Source: Pseudomonas thermotolerans DSM 14292
Lineage (GTDB): Bacteria > Pseudomonadota > Gammaproteobacteria > Pseudomonadales > Pseudomonadaceae
Assembly (NCBI RefSeq): GCF_000364625.1
Contig: NZ_KB822604.1
Span: forward strand, 1 to 64,000
DNA: 64,000 nucleotides
Direction of reading: 5' to 3'
Under the pieces are notes generated by a model. The model had not been told where the DNA came from, made no database searches, and saw only the letters and a program-made list of their open reading frames with translations. The position numbers and the translations under genes were made by a program. This document shows positions 1 to 7,798 of the stretch, piece by piece. Position 1 is the first letter of the stretch. Each line of letters opens with the position of its first letter.

Positions 1-2
1 GC

Positions 3-275
3 TTCCGTCGCCTGGTTCGCCGGCTGGGCTTGCGCCATCTCTGGACCAGGCCCTATACCCCACGTACCAACGGCAAAGCCGAACGCTTCATCCAGACCAG
101 CCTGCGCGAGTGGGCATACGCCCGCAGCTATGAGAGTTCCGAGCAACGCGCCGCTCACCTGCTGCCGTGGCTGCACCACTACAACTGGCACAGACCACAC
201 GCCAGCCTTGGCTACAACCCACCCATCAGCCGCGTACCACTTCCACTGAACAACGTACTGGGTTTACACAGCTAG
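3..275 (+). CDS. IS481-family transposase, C-terminal fragment (5' end outside window)
   Basis: The reading frame is open from the left edge of the window to a TAG at 273-275, giving about 90 residues. It carries the end of a DDE integrase core: the run [13 protein letters not shown] holds the catalytic-glutamate region, followed by [16 protein letters not shown] and PPISR, which are typical of IS481-type transposases. The element's end follows closely: 243-270, read on the minus strand, starts TGTGTAAACCC, a plausible terminal inverted repeat. The TAG stop lies in a CTAG tetranucleotide (272-275) that looks like target DNA rather than IS DNA. Only the 3' end is visible, so intactness of the element cannot be judged. 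Confidence 0.88.
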   Translation, partial: FRRLVRRLGLRHLWTRPYTPRTNGKAERFIQTSLREWAYARSYESSEQRAAHLLPWLHHYNWHRPHASLGYNPPISRVPLPLNNVLGLHS

Positions 276-276
276 A
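243..276. mobile_element. Right end of the IS481-type element and its CTAG target junction
   Basis: Positions 243-270 form the probable terminal inverted repeat (minus-strand reading begins TGTGTAAACCC). The next bases, GCTAGA at 271-276, match the NCTAGN target preferred by IS481-type elements. The protease frame on the other strand is recognisable up to this point and is cut here. The exact inner limit of the repeat and the other copy of any target duplication cannot be seen. Confidence 0.6.
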
Positions 277-815
277 CCGCGGATGTAGGCGGCGGCGTCG
301 TTGATCTGCTTGCGGCTCAGGGCATCGGCATCCGCCGGCGCCGCGACCTTGTCGGCCTTCCCGGCCTCCTTGCCGGTGCCCGGCTTGGTGGGCCTGTCCG
401 GACGCTCCGGCGGCGAACCAGGCAGGCCACCGATCTGCACCGGGGTGGCGGCGCCCAGGTTGGTGCCCGGGGCCATGGCCGCCACGTGGCTGGCGTAGAG
501 GATGTAGGTGCCGGCGCTGGCGGCCCGCGCACCACCGGGGGAAACGTAGGTGGCCACCGGCACCTGGCTGGCGAGGATCGCCTTGATGATCTCGCGCATC
601 GAGGTATCGAGGCCGCCCGGGGTGTCCAGGCGGATCACCACCAGTTGGGCGCCGTCCTCCGCGGCATGGGCCAGGCCGCGGACCAGGTAGTCGGCGCTGG
701 CCGGCCCTATGGCCCCCTCCACCGCCAGCACCACCACAGGACCGTCCGCCCGCACGCCACTCGCCAGGCTGCCAAGCAGCAGGAGCAATGCGCAGCACAG
801 GGCTCTTGCCTTCAT
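264..815 (-). pseudogene. NfeD-type membrane-bound serine protease (ClpP class), truncated by the IS
   Basis: The remnant encodes 183 residues starting at an ATG preceded by GGAGGAG. It has a signal/anchor segment (about residues 4-22), then a ClpP-class fold with VIRLDTPGG (61-68) and [12 protein letters not shown], where S100 is the likely nucleophile. A proline/lysine-rich insert follows (about 128-165), and then [14 protein letters not shown], where K169 is the likely dyad lysine. The frame breaks immediately after this motif at the IS junction and the last codons (GTG TAA) are IS DNA. A normal NfeD protein continues with the rest of the protease domain, membrane helices and an OB-fold domain, all missing. 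It is probably non-functional, although the dyad is retained. Confidence 0.85.
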
Positions 816-971
816 CTCTCCTCCCGGGACACTTCCCGCCTCGTCGTGCGAAGGCCGGCCCCCACAAGGATAGTCGAGCGGCACCGGTGAACCCGGCCAC
901 GGACTCCGCGCATGTTTTTTGCTTCGCCCACAGGCGATAATTGCCCCTCAGCTTCCCGCCCAGGCAGGCCC

Positions 972-3143
972 ATGCTCAGCCGCGACCTCCTCCAGTCCCT
1001 GCGTCGTCTCTGGTTCCAGGACAAGTTCAGCTACAGCCTGCGGGTGTTCGTCGCCCTGGCCGGCGCCACCGTGCTGGGCTGGTGGCGTGGCGAACCGGCG
1101 CTGATGATCCCGCTGTTCCTCGGCATCATCGCCAGCGCCCTGGCGGAGACCGACGACAGCTGGCACGGGCGCCTCAGTGCCCTGCTGGTCACCCTGGCGT
1201 GCTTCGCGGTGGCGGCCTTCTCGGTGGAGCTGCTGTTCAGCTACCCTTGGCTGTTCGCCGCCGGCCTGGCCTTCTCCGCCTTCGCCCTGGTGATGCTCGG
1301 CGCCCTCGGCGAGCGCTACGCGACCATCGCCTCGGCGACCCTGATCCTGTCGATCTACAGCATGATCGGCGTCGACCAGCGCGACGGCGCGGTGGAGAAC
1401 CTCTGGCGCGAGCCGCTGCTGCTGGTCGCCGGGGCCGCCTGGTACGGCCTGCTGTCGGTGCTCTGGCACGCGCTATTCGCCCACCAGCCGGTGCAGCACA
1501 GCCTGGCCCGGGTGTACCGCGAACTGGGCCTGTACCTGAAGCTCAAGGCGCAGTTGCTGGAGCCGGTGCGCGGCCTGGACGTCGAGGCGCGGCGCCTGGA
1601 GGTGGCGCGTCAGAACGGCCGCCTGGTGTCGGCGCTGAACGCCGCCAAGGAGACCCTGCTCAACCGCATCGGCAAGTCGCGGCCCGGCGCTCAGGTGAAC
1701 CGCTACCTGAAGCTGTACTTCATGGCCCAGGACATCCACGAGCGCACCAGCGCCTCGCACTACCCCTACAACGCCCTGGTCGAGACCTTCTTCCACAGCG
1801 ACGTGCTGTTCCGCTGCCAGCGCCTGCTGACCCTGCAGGCCAACGCCTGCCACGAGCTGGGCGAGGCCATCCAGTACCGTCAGCCGTTCGACTACGGCGC
1901 CGACAGCGCCCAGGCCAGCGCCGACCTGCAGGCCTCGCTGGACCACCTGTACGCCCAGAACCGCCCGGAATGGCGTGACCTGCTGCGCGCCCTGCGTGCG
2001 CTAGCCGGCAACCTCGCGACCTTGGAGCACCAGCTGGCCGGGGCGGTCAACCCGGATGCCCTGGCCGAGGAGCAGGACACCACCCTGTTCGACCGCTCGC
2101 CGCGCAACCTGCGCGACGCCTTCGAGCGCATCCGCCTGCAGCTGACGCCCACCTCGCTGCTGTTCCGCCACGCCCTGCGCATGGCCGTGGCGCTGGTCGC
2201 CGGCTACGGCGTGCTGCACGCCATCCACCCCGAGCAGGGCTACTGGATCCTGCTCACCACGGTGTTCGTCTGCCAGCCCAACTACGGTGCCACGCGGATC
2301 AAGCTGGTGCAGCGGATCGGCGGCACTCTGCTTGGCCTCGGCGCCGGTTGGGCGCTGTTCGACCTGTTCCCCGAACCGCTGCTGCAGTCGCTGTTCGCGG
2401 TGTGCGCCGGGGTGGTGTTCTTCGCCACCCGCGCCAGCCGCTACACCCTGGCCACCGCGGCCATCACCCTGATGGTGCTGTTCTGCTTCAACCAGGTGGG
2501 GGACGGCTACGGGCTGCTCCTGCCGCGGCTGTTCGACACCCTGGTCGGCAGCCTGATCGCCGCCCTGGCGGTGTTCCTCATCCTCCCCGACTGGCAGGGC
2601 CGGCGCCTCGACGCGGTACTGGCCAACACCCTGAACTGCAACGCCCGCTACCTGCGCGAGATCATGCGCCAGTACGAGACCGGCAAGCGCGACGACCTGG
2701 CCTACCGGCTGGCCCGGCGCAACGCCCACAACGCCGACGCGGCGCTGTCCACCACCCTCGGCAACATGCTTCTCGAGCCCGGACACTTCCGCAAGGATGC
2801 GGAGACCGGCTTCCGCTTCCTGCTGCTCTCTCACACCCTGCTCGGCTACCTCTCGGCCCTCGGCGCGCACCGCGAGACGCTGCCCGAGGACGCCAGCGAC
2901 GCCCTCCTGGACAGCGCCGCCGAGCGCCTGGCGGCGACCCTCGAGGAGCTGGCCCGCAGCCTGCAGAGCGGCACCCCGGTGGCGGTGCACTCCGACGCCG
3001 AGGAGGCGCTGGCCCGCCAGCTGGAGCAGTTGCCCGAGGATCTGGACGATGGCCACCGTCTGGTGCAGACCGAGCTGGCGCTGATCTGCCGGCAGCTGGC
3101 GCCGCTGCGCAGCCTGGTCGCCCACGTGCAGAAGCGCAGCTGA
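972..3143 (+). CDS. yccS: YccS/YhfK (FUSC) family inner-membrane protein
   Basis: A 723-residue integral membrane protein. It has an N-terminal block of hydrophobic helices (about residues 15-150), a long central soluble region (about 170-390) and a second helix block (about 400-520), then a C-terminal cytoplasmic tail. This two-block layout and the length match the YccS family, relatives of aromatic-acid exporters of the FUSC superfamily; the substrate is not known. I chose the ATG at 972, with GGCAGG just upstream, because it yields MLSRDLLQSLRRLW directly before the first helix, as in relatives; an in-frame ATG at 912 is possible but adds an atypical leader. It stands alone, convergent with the permease, with a hairpin between them. 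Confidence 0.85.
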   Translation: MLSRDLLQSLRRLWFQDKFSYSLRVFVALAGATVLGWWRGEPALMIPLFLGIIASALAETDDSWHGRLSALLVTLACFAVAAFSVELLFSYPWLFAAGLAFSAFALVMLGALGERYATIASATLILSIYSMIGVDQRDGAVENLWREPLLLVAGAAWYGLLSVLWHALFAHQPVQHSLARVYRELGLYLKLKAQLLEPVRGLDVEARRLEVARQNGRLVSALNAAKETLLNRIGKSRPGAQVNRYLKLYFMAQDIHERTSASHYPYNALVETFFHSDVLFRCQRLLTLQANACHELGEAIQYRQPFDYGADSAQASADLQASLDHLYAQNRPEWRDLLRALRALAGNLATLEHQLAGAVNPDALAEEQDTTLFDRSPRNLRDAFERIRLQLTPTSLLFRHALRMAVALVAGYGVLHAIHPEQGYWILLTTVFVCQPNYGATRIKLVQRIGGTLLGLGAGWALFDLFPEPLLQSLFAVCAGVVFFATRASRYTLATAAITLMVLFCFNQVGDGYGLLLPRLFDTLVGSLIAALAVFLILPDWQGRRLDAVLANTLNCNARYLREIMRQYETGKRDDLAYRLARRNAHNADAALSTTLGNMLLEPGHFRKDAETGFRFLLLSHTLLGYLSALGAHRETLPEDASDALLDSAAERLAATLEELARSLQSGTPVAVHSDAEEALARQLEQLPEDLDDGHRLVQTELALICRQLAPLRSLVAHVQKRS

Positions 3144-3153
3144 TCCGGCAACG

Positions 3154-3183
3154 AAAAAGCCCCGCTCGAGGCGGGGCTTCTTG
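3154..3183. terminator. Bidirectional intrinsic terminator between yccS and the permease
   Basis: A perfect 9-bp stem (AAGCCCCGC at 3157-3165 with GCGGGGCTT at 3171-3179) has a 5-base loop. A run of A at 3154-3158 gives a T-tract on the minus strand, so it best serves the permease gene; it also follows yccS by about 12 bases. Confidence 0.75.
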
Positions 3184-3201
3184 CTGGCTTGCGGGATGGC
3201 C

Positions 3202-4590
3202 TCAGGCGGCGTCGCCGGTCGGCTGCACGGCACCGCCCTTCTCGCCCAGCCGGCGGGTGTGGTAGAGCACCACCAGGAAGACCAGGAAGGCCGGGCCGAC
3301 GAACAGGGCGATGCGGGTGTCCTCGAAGAACGCCATCAGCACCACCACCAGAGCCAGGAAGGCCAGCGCCAGGTAGTTGCTCAGCGGGTACAGCCACATG
3401 CGGAACTGCAGGCCGGCCACCTGCTCGGCGGTCAGCCGGCGGCGGAAGCGCATCTGCGCGACGAGGATCATGCCCCAGGTCCAGATGGCGCCGAAGGTAG
3501 CGATCGAGGTCACCCAGACGAACACCTTCTCCGGCGCCAGGTAGTTCAGCACCACGCCCACCAGCAGGGCGCCGATGCACAGCAGCAGGGCGTTGCGCGG
3601 CACGCCGTTCTTCGAGGTACGGGCGAAGGTCTGCGGTGCCTGGCCGTCCTTCGCCAGGCTATAGAGCATGCGCCCGGTGCTGAAGATGCCGCCGTTGCAG
3701 GAGGACAGCGCGGCGGTGATCACCACGAAGTTGATGATCCCGGCGGCGGTCTTGATGCCGAGGCGCTCGAAGGTCATCACGAAGGGGCTGCCCTGGGTGC
3801 CAATCTCGTTCCACGGGTAGATGGACATGATCACGAACAGGGCGCCGACGTAGAACAGCAGAATGCGCCAGAACACCGAATTGATGGCACCAGGAATGCT
3901 CTTCTGCGGGTTCTTCGCCTCGCCGGCAGTCAGCCCGATCATCTCCACACCGAGGTAGGCGAACATCACCATGGAGAGCGACATCAGCACCCCGGTGATG
4001 CCGTTGGGCATGAAGCCACCGTGGCTCCAGAGGTTGGCGATGCCGGTGGCGACCCCGTCGTTGCCCAGGCCGAAGCAGATCATCCCGGCGCCGGCGAGAA
4101 TCATGGCGATGATGGTGACGATCTTGATCAGCGCGAACCAGAACTCGAACTCGCCGAAGGCCTTGACGGTCGCCAGGTTGACCGCGCCCATGCTGGCCAA
4201 CGCGGCCAGCGCCCAGATCCAGCGCGGCACCTCGGGGAACCAGACCTGCATGTAGATGGCCACCGCGGTGATTTCCGCCACGCAGGTCACCAGCCAGAGG
4301 AACCAATAGTTCCAGCCGGTGAGGAAGCCCGCCAGGGGCCCCAGGTATTCCTTGGCGTAGTGGCTGAAGGAGCCGGCCACCGGCTCGTGCACGGCCATCT
4401 CGCCGAGGGCGCGCATGATCACCAGGATCGCCAGGCCGCCGAGGATGTAGGAGAGCATGATCGCCGGGCCGGCCATCTGAATGGCCTTGGCGGAACCGAG
4501 GAAGAGACCGACGCCGATGCAGGCGCCGAGGGCCATGAGCCGAATGTGCCGTTCGCCCAGCCCGCGCTGGAGTTCGTCTTTCTGGGACAT
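3202..4590 (-). CDS. Amino acid permease, APC superfamily (ProY/CycA type)
   Basis: 462 residues with about twelve hydrophobic segments. The N-terminal GERHIRLMALGACIGVGLF is the classical first-helix signature of amino acid-proton symporters. Other typical runs are MRALGEMAVHEPVAGSF, NLATVKAFGEFEFWFALIK, AYLGVEMIGLTAGEAKNPQKS and INFVVITAALSSCNGG. The sequence lies between the proline permease ProY and CycA (D-Ala/Ser/Gly); the substrate is not assigned. The ATG at 4590 is preceded by AAAGG, and the longer upstream frame lacks family character. It is the last gene of a same-strand series and could import the substrate of the upstream FMO-RidA-DUF1028-M20 operon, which is an inference from position. 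Confidence 0.85.
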   Translation of the reverse strand: MSQKDELQRGLGERHIRLMALGACIGVGLFLGSAKAIQMAGPAIMLSYILGGLAILVIMRALGEMAVHEPVAGSFSHYAKEYLGPLAGFLTGWNYWFLWLVTCVAEITAVAIYMQVWFPEVPRWIWALAALASMGAVNLATVKAFGEFEFWFALIKIVTIIAMILAGAGMICFGLGNDGVATGIANLWSHGGFMPNGITGVLMSLSMVMFAYLGVEMIGLTAGEAKNPQKSIPGAINSVFWRILLFYVGALFVIMSIYPWNEIGTQGSPFVMTFERLGIKTAAGIINFVVITAALSSCNGGIFSTGRMLYSLAKDGQAPQTFARTSKNGVPRNALLLCIGALLVGVVLNYLAPEKVFVWVTSIATFGAIWTWGMILVAQMRFRRRLTAEQVAGLQFRMWLYPLSNYLALAFLALVVVLMAFFEDTRIALFVGPAFLVFLVVLYHTRRLGEKGGAVQPTGDAA

Positions 4591-4859
4591 CGTTAACCTT
4601 TTATTGTTGTAAAGGTCCAAGCCGGCCCGGGAGGGTAACCCGGGCGGCACCACGCCCTCGGCCACCGGTGGGCGGCCTCGGGATCCGGAGGCTTCAGGGG
4701 AGTCCTGAGTGATCGGGCGTTTTAATGAGGGTGCGCGCCGGGGGCAACCAATGACGCGACATCGCCGTTCAAAACGGTGAAATATCCTGTAACGAGCGTC
4801 CTACTCAGGAAAACTCCCTGCATCCGATGCTGAGGAACGGAAAGCTCGCTGGCCGGGCC

Positions 4860-5357
4860 TCAGGCGTCCAGCTCGCGCCAGGTCAGGTACAGGCGCAGGT
4901 CGAATTCCAGCTGGTGGTAGTCCGGCAGCATGTGCTGGCAGAGCTGGTAGAAGGCCTTGTTGTGCTCGGCCTCTCGCAGGTGGGCCAGCTCGTGGACCAC
5001 GATCATGCGCAGGAACTCCGGGGCCGTGTCCTTGAACAGCGCGGCGACGCGGATCTCCTTCTTGGCCTTGAGCCGCCCGCCCTGCACCCGGCTGACCGAG
5101 CTGTTCAGGCCCAGGGCGCGGTGGGTGAGGTCCAGGCGGTTGTCGTAGAGCACCTTGTCGATGCCCGGCGCGCTGCGCAGGTGTTCCTGCTTGAGGGCCA
5201 TGACGTAGGCGTACAGGGCCTTGTCGCTCTGCACCTGGTGGCGGTCGGGGTAGCGCTGCTCGAGGTACTCGCCCAGGCGCCCGGCGTCGATCAGCCGGCG
5301 CACCTGCTCCTGCAGATGGGACGGATAGGCCTGGAGATACTTGAGGGACTGGGTCAT
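4860..5357 (-). CDS. YgjP-like zinc metalloprotease-fold protein (DUF45/WLM-like)
   Basis: 165 residues. The C-terminal half carries VVHELAHLREAEHNKAFYQLC: HELAH at 122-126 and H132 are the expected zinc ligands, with E123 catalytic. This HExxH plus H-x3-F arrangement is that of the YgjP (DUF45) family, often called M48-like metal-dependent hydrolases. No signal peptide or membrane helix is visible, so it is probably cytoplasmic. Residues 1-60 look helical, which is longer than in minimal YgjP proteins. It lies 81 bases after the M20 gene on the same strand and about 270 bases before the permease; I see no functional link to either. Confidence 0.75.
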   Translation of the reverse strand: MTQSLKYLQAYPSHLQEQVRRLIDAGRLGEYLEQRYPDRHQVQSDKALYAYVMALKQEHLRSAPGIDKVLYDNRLDLTHRALGLNSSVSRVQGGRLKAKKEIRVAALFKDTAPEFLRMIVVHELAHLREAEHNKAFYQLCQHMLPDYHQLEFDLRLYLTWRELDA

Positions 5358-5438
5358 GGGCAGGCTCGCGGACAGCGGGGCGCTGCCCCGGCGGCAGCGC
5401 CCCCTAGCCTACCCGAGTCGCGGCCGGCCGGGCACGCC

Positions 5439-6590
5439 TCAGGCGCGCAGCCACTCCGCCAGGCGCTGCAGCAGGGCGTCGCAGCGCTCCAGCTGTTCCA
5501 GGGTGACGAACTCGTCGGGCTTGTGGCCCTGGTCCATGCTGCCCGGGCCGCAGACCACGGTGGCGATGCCGGCCTGGTCGAACAGCCCACCCTCGGTGCC
5601 GAAGGCCACGGTGGAGAAGTCCCGGGAAGCGCAGAGCAACGCCAGCAGCTCGGCTGCCGGGCTGTCCGCCGGGGTGAGCAGGCCGGGGTAGGCGGACAGC
5701 GGGGTGAAGCGGATGCCGGTGTCCGCGCGCACCGCGCGCATCTGCGGCAGCAGCTCGCGCTCGGCGTAATCGCGCAGCTCCGCCGCCACCTGCTGCGGGT
5801 CGTCGGAGGGCAGCGCGCGCACCTCGAAGTCGAAGCGGCATTCGGCAGGAACGATGTTCAGCGCCCGGCCGCCGCTGATCATCCCGGTCTGCACCGTGGA
5901 ATAGGGCGGATCGAAGCGCGCATCGTGACGCTCCGGGGCGGCCAGCCGCGCGCCGATCTCGCCAAGGCGGCCGATCAGCCGCGCGGCGTACTCGATGGCG
6001 TTGACCCCCTGGGGCGCGTAGGCCGAGTGGCAGGCGGCGCCGTGCACCTCGCAGCGCATCGCCAGCTTGCCCTTGTGGCCGAGCACCGGGCGCATCTCGG
6101 TGGGCTCGCCGATCAGGCAGATGTCCGGGCGGTCCGGACGCTGTTCGAGGGCCGCCACCAGGCTGCGCACGCCCAGGCAGCCGACCTCCTCGTCGTAGGA
6201 GATGGCCAGATGCAGCGGCAGGCACAGCGGCTGCTTCAGGAAGCGCGGCAGGCTGGCCAGCACGCAGGCGATGTAGCCCTTCATGTCGGCGGTACCGCGC
6301 CCGTACAGGCGGCCGTCGCGCTCGGTGAGCGTGAACGGCGGCACCGTCCACGGCTGGCCGTCCACCGGTACCACGTCGCTGTGTCCGGAGAGCATCACCC
6401 CGCCGGGACCGTCCGGACCGAGGCGCGCGTAGAGGTTGGCCTTGCTGCGGTCCTCGTTGAACAGCAGCTCGCTGGCGATGCCGAGCCCGTCCAGGTAGGC
6501 GCGCACGTACTCTATCAGCGCCAGGTTGGACTCGCGGCTGGTGGTGTCGAAGGCGATCAGGTCGGCGAGGATCTCGCGGCTGCTGCGCAT
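5439..6590 (-). CDS. M20-family deacylase (ArgE/acetylornithine deacetylase-like)
   Basis: 383 residues from the ATG at 6590, preceded by GGAG. It has the complete M20 dinuclear zinc set: SGHSDVVPV (H70, D72), GRGTADMKG (bridging D102) and SYDEEVG (catalytic E134, ligand E135), and a lid-domain region with ISGGRALNIVPAEC. Its best match in style is ArgE, which hydrolyses N2-acetylornithine. Pseudomonas usually recycles the acetyl group with ArgJ, however, and this copy sits behind FMO, RidA and DUF1028 genes, so a catabolic N-acyl amino acid deacylase is at least as likely. A hairpin with a T-rich tail precedes it and may reduce read-through. Confidence 0.85.
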   Translation of the reverse strand: MRSSREILADLIAFDTTSRESNLALIEYVRAYLDGLGIASELLFNEDRSKANLYARLGPDGPGGVMLSGHSDVVPVDGQPWTVPPFTLTERDGRLYGRGTADMKGYIACVLASLPRFLKQPLCLPLHLAISYDEEVGCLGVRSLVAALEQRPDRPDICLIGEPTEMRPVLGHKGKLAMRCEVHGAACHSAYAPQGVNAIEYAARLIGRLGEIGARLAAPERHDARFDPPYSTVQTGMISGGRALNIVPAECRFDFEVRALPSDDPQQVAAELRDYAERELLPQMRAVRADTGIRFTPLSAYPGLLTPADSPAAELLALLCASRDFSTVAFGTEGGLFDQAGIATVVCGPGSMDQGHKPDEFVTLEQLERCDALLQRLAEWLRA

Positions 6591-6603
6591 CGGGCATCTC
6601 CAC

Positions 6604-6645
6604 ACAAGAAAAGGCGGGAGGGACCGCCGGGGCGGTACCTCCCGC
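6604..6645 (-). terminator. Long hairpin with T-rich tail between the DUF1028 and M20 genes
   Basis: GCGGGAGG (6614-6621) pairs with CCTCCCGC (6638-6645), and after one mismatch ACCGCC (6623-6628) pairs with GGCGGT (6631-6636). On the minus strand the stem is followed by CTTTTCTTG. It is either a partial terminator inside the operon or an mRNA-stabilising element. Confidence 0.55.
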
Positions 6646-6690
6646 AAGGGTAGACCGGCGTACCGCGGGGGCATGGACGCCGGCAAGGGG

Positions 6691-7365
6691 TTACTCGTCT
6701 CCCGGTACGCCGTAGCTCGGCGCCTTGGTGGGGTCGAGGGCACGGGTGATGTAGTCCTGCATCTGCGGCCGGTAGGCCTGCCAGAGGCGGTCCAGCTCGC
6801 CGATCGGGTCCTCGTCGGCCCAGTCGACGCGCAGATCGACGATCGGCCAGACCAGCTCGCTGACCACCGAGAGCGCCGCCGAGTGCACCGGACCGGCCTC
6901 GCCACCGGCGGCCATTGCGGCATGCATGGCTGCCAGCAGGCGGTCGGGCAGGTCGCCGTCGGTCTGCTCGAAGGCCTGCACCATGGCCTCGATCACCTGG
7001 GTGGAGGCCAACAGGTTGCCGGCCGCCACGCACTGCTCGCCGGCCACCGCGTGGTGCACGCCGAGTGCCTGGGCGCCGCTGAACAGCGCAGTGGCGCCGT
7101 GCTGGTCGATCACCGTGACCTGCCGGTACTGGCTGTAGCCGTTGCTGGCCAGCGCCTTGTCCAGCGCCTCCACCGGGCTCTGGCCGGCCTCCAGCAGGTC
7201 GAGGATCTGCGGGCCGAGGGCCGGCAGGGTGACGTTCTGGGTGGCCACCGCGCCGACCCCGGCCCGCAGCCAGGGGCAGCGGGCGCCGACGGCGATGCTC
7301 GACGAGCTGATGGCGATGCCGAGCTGGCCGGTTTCGGCACAGCGGCCAACGATGGAGAAGGTCAT
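6691..7365 (-). CDS. DUF1028 family protein (Ntn-hydrolase-like)
   Basis: 224 residues, full length for DUF1028. The start MTFSIVGRCAETGQLGIAIS followed by AVGARCPWLRAGVGAVATQN is the hallmark of the family, whose members are thought to adopt an N-terminal-nucleophile hydrolase fold. Their biochemical role is not established. There is no signal peptide. It lies 10 bases after ridA, so the two are co-transcribed. In other bacteria DUF1028 genes often travel with RidA and M20 peptidase genes, as here, supporting a small nitrogen-compound catabolic module. I do not assign a reaction. Confidence 0.85.
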   Translation of the reverse strand: MTFSIVGRCAETGQLGIAISSSSIAVGARCPWLRAGVGAVATQNVTLPALGPQILDLLEAGQSPVEALDKALASNGYSQYRQVTVIDQHGATALFSGAQALGVHHAVAGEQCVAAGNLLASTQVIEAMVQAFEQTDGDLPDRLLAAMHAAMAAGGEAGPVHSAALSVVSELVWPIVDLRVDWADEDPIGELDRLWQAYRPQMQDYITRALDPTKAPSYGVPGDE

Positions 7366-7375
7366 GGGCCGCTCC

Positions 7376-7798
7376 TTACTTCTGCCAGTCGTCCGGGATC
7401 ACCGCGATCACGTCGATTTCCATCAGCCACTCCGGCTGGCCGAGGGCGGACACCACCAGGCCGGTGGAGATCGGGAAGACGCCCTTCAGCCACTTGCCGA
7501 CTTCCTGGTAGACCGGCTCGCGGTAGCGCGGGTCGACGATGTAGGTGGTGGTCTTGACGATGTGCGACAGGTCGCTGCCGGCCTCTTCCAGTAGCTGCTT
7601 GACGTTCTTCATCGCCTGCTCGGCCTGGGCGCGGGGGTCGCCCAGGCCGACCAGCCGGCCTTCGAAGTCGGTGCCGACCTGGCCGCGCACATAGACGGTG
7701 TTGCCGGCGCGCACGGCCTGGCAGAGGTCGTTGTTCAAGGACTGGTTCGGGTAGGTGTCCTTGGTGTTGAACATGCGGATACGGGTATGGGTAGGCAT
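7376..7798 (-). CDS. RidA/YjgF/UK114 family protein (enamine/imine deaminase)
   Basis: 140 residues. It shows the family pattern: AVRAGNTVYVRGQVGTD, GDPRAQAEQAMKNVKQLLEEAG, TTTYIVDPRYRE and a C-terminal LMEIDVIAVIPDDW. RidA-type proteins hydrolyse reactive enamine/imine intermediates to ketones and ammonia; subfamilies in catabolic operons have specialised roles, such as RutC. The canonical RidA arginine that salt-bridges the substrate carboxylate is not obvious in the C-terminal part, so this may be a specialised subgroup rather than housekeeping RidA. The ATG overlaps the monooxygenase stop codon (ATGA), so translation is probably coupled. Confidence 0.85.
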   Translation of the reverse strand: MPTHTRIRMFNTKDTYPNQSLNNDLCQAVRAGNTVYVRGQVGTDFEGRLVGLGDPRAQAEQAMKNVKQLLEEAGSDLSHIVKTTTYIVDPRYREPVYQEVGKWLKGVFPISTGLVVSALGQPEWLMEIDVIAVIPDDWQK

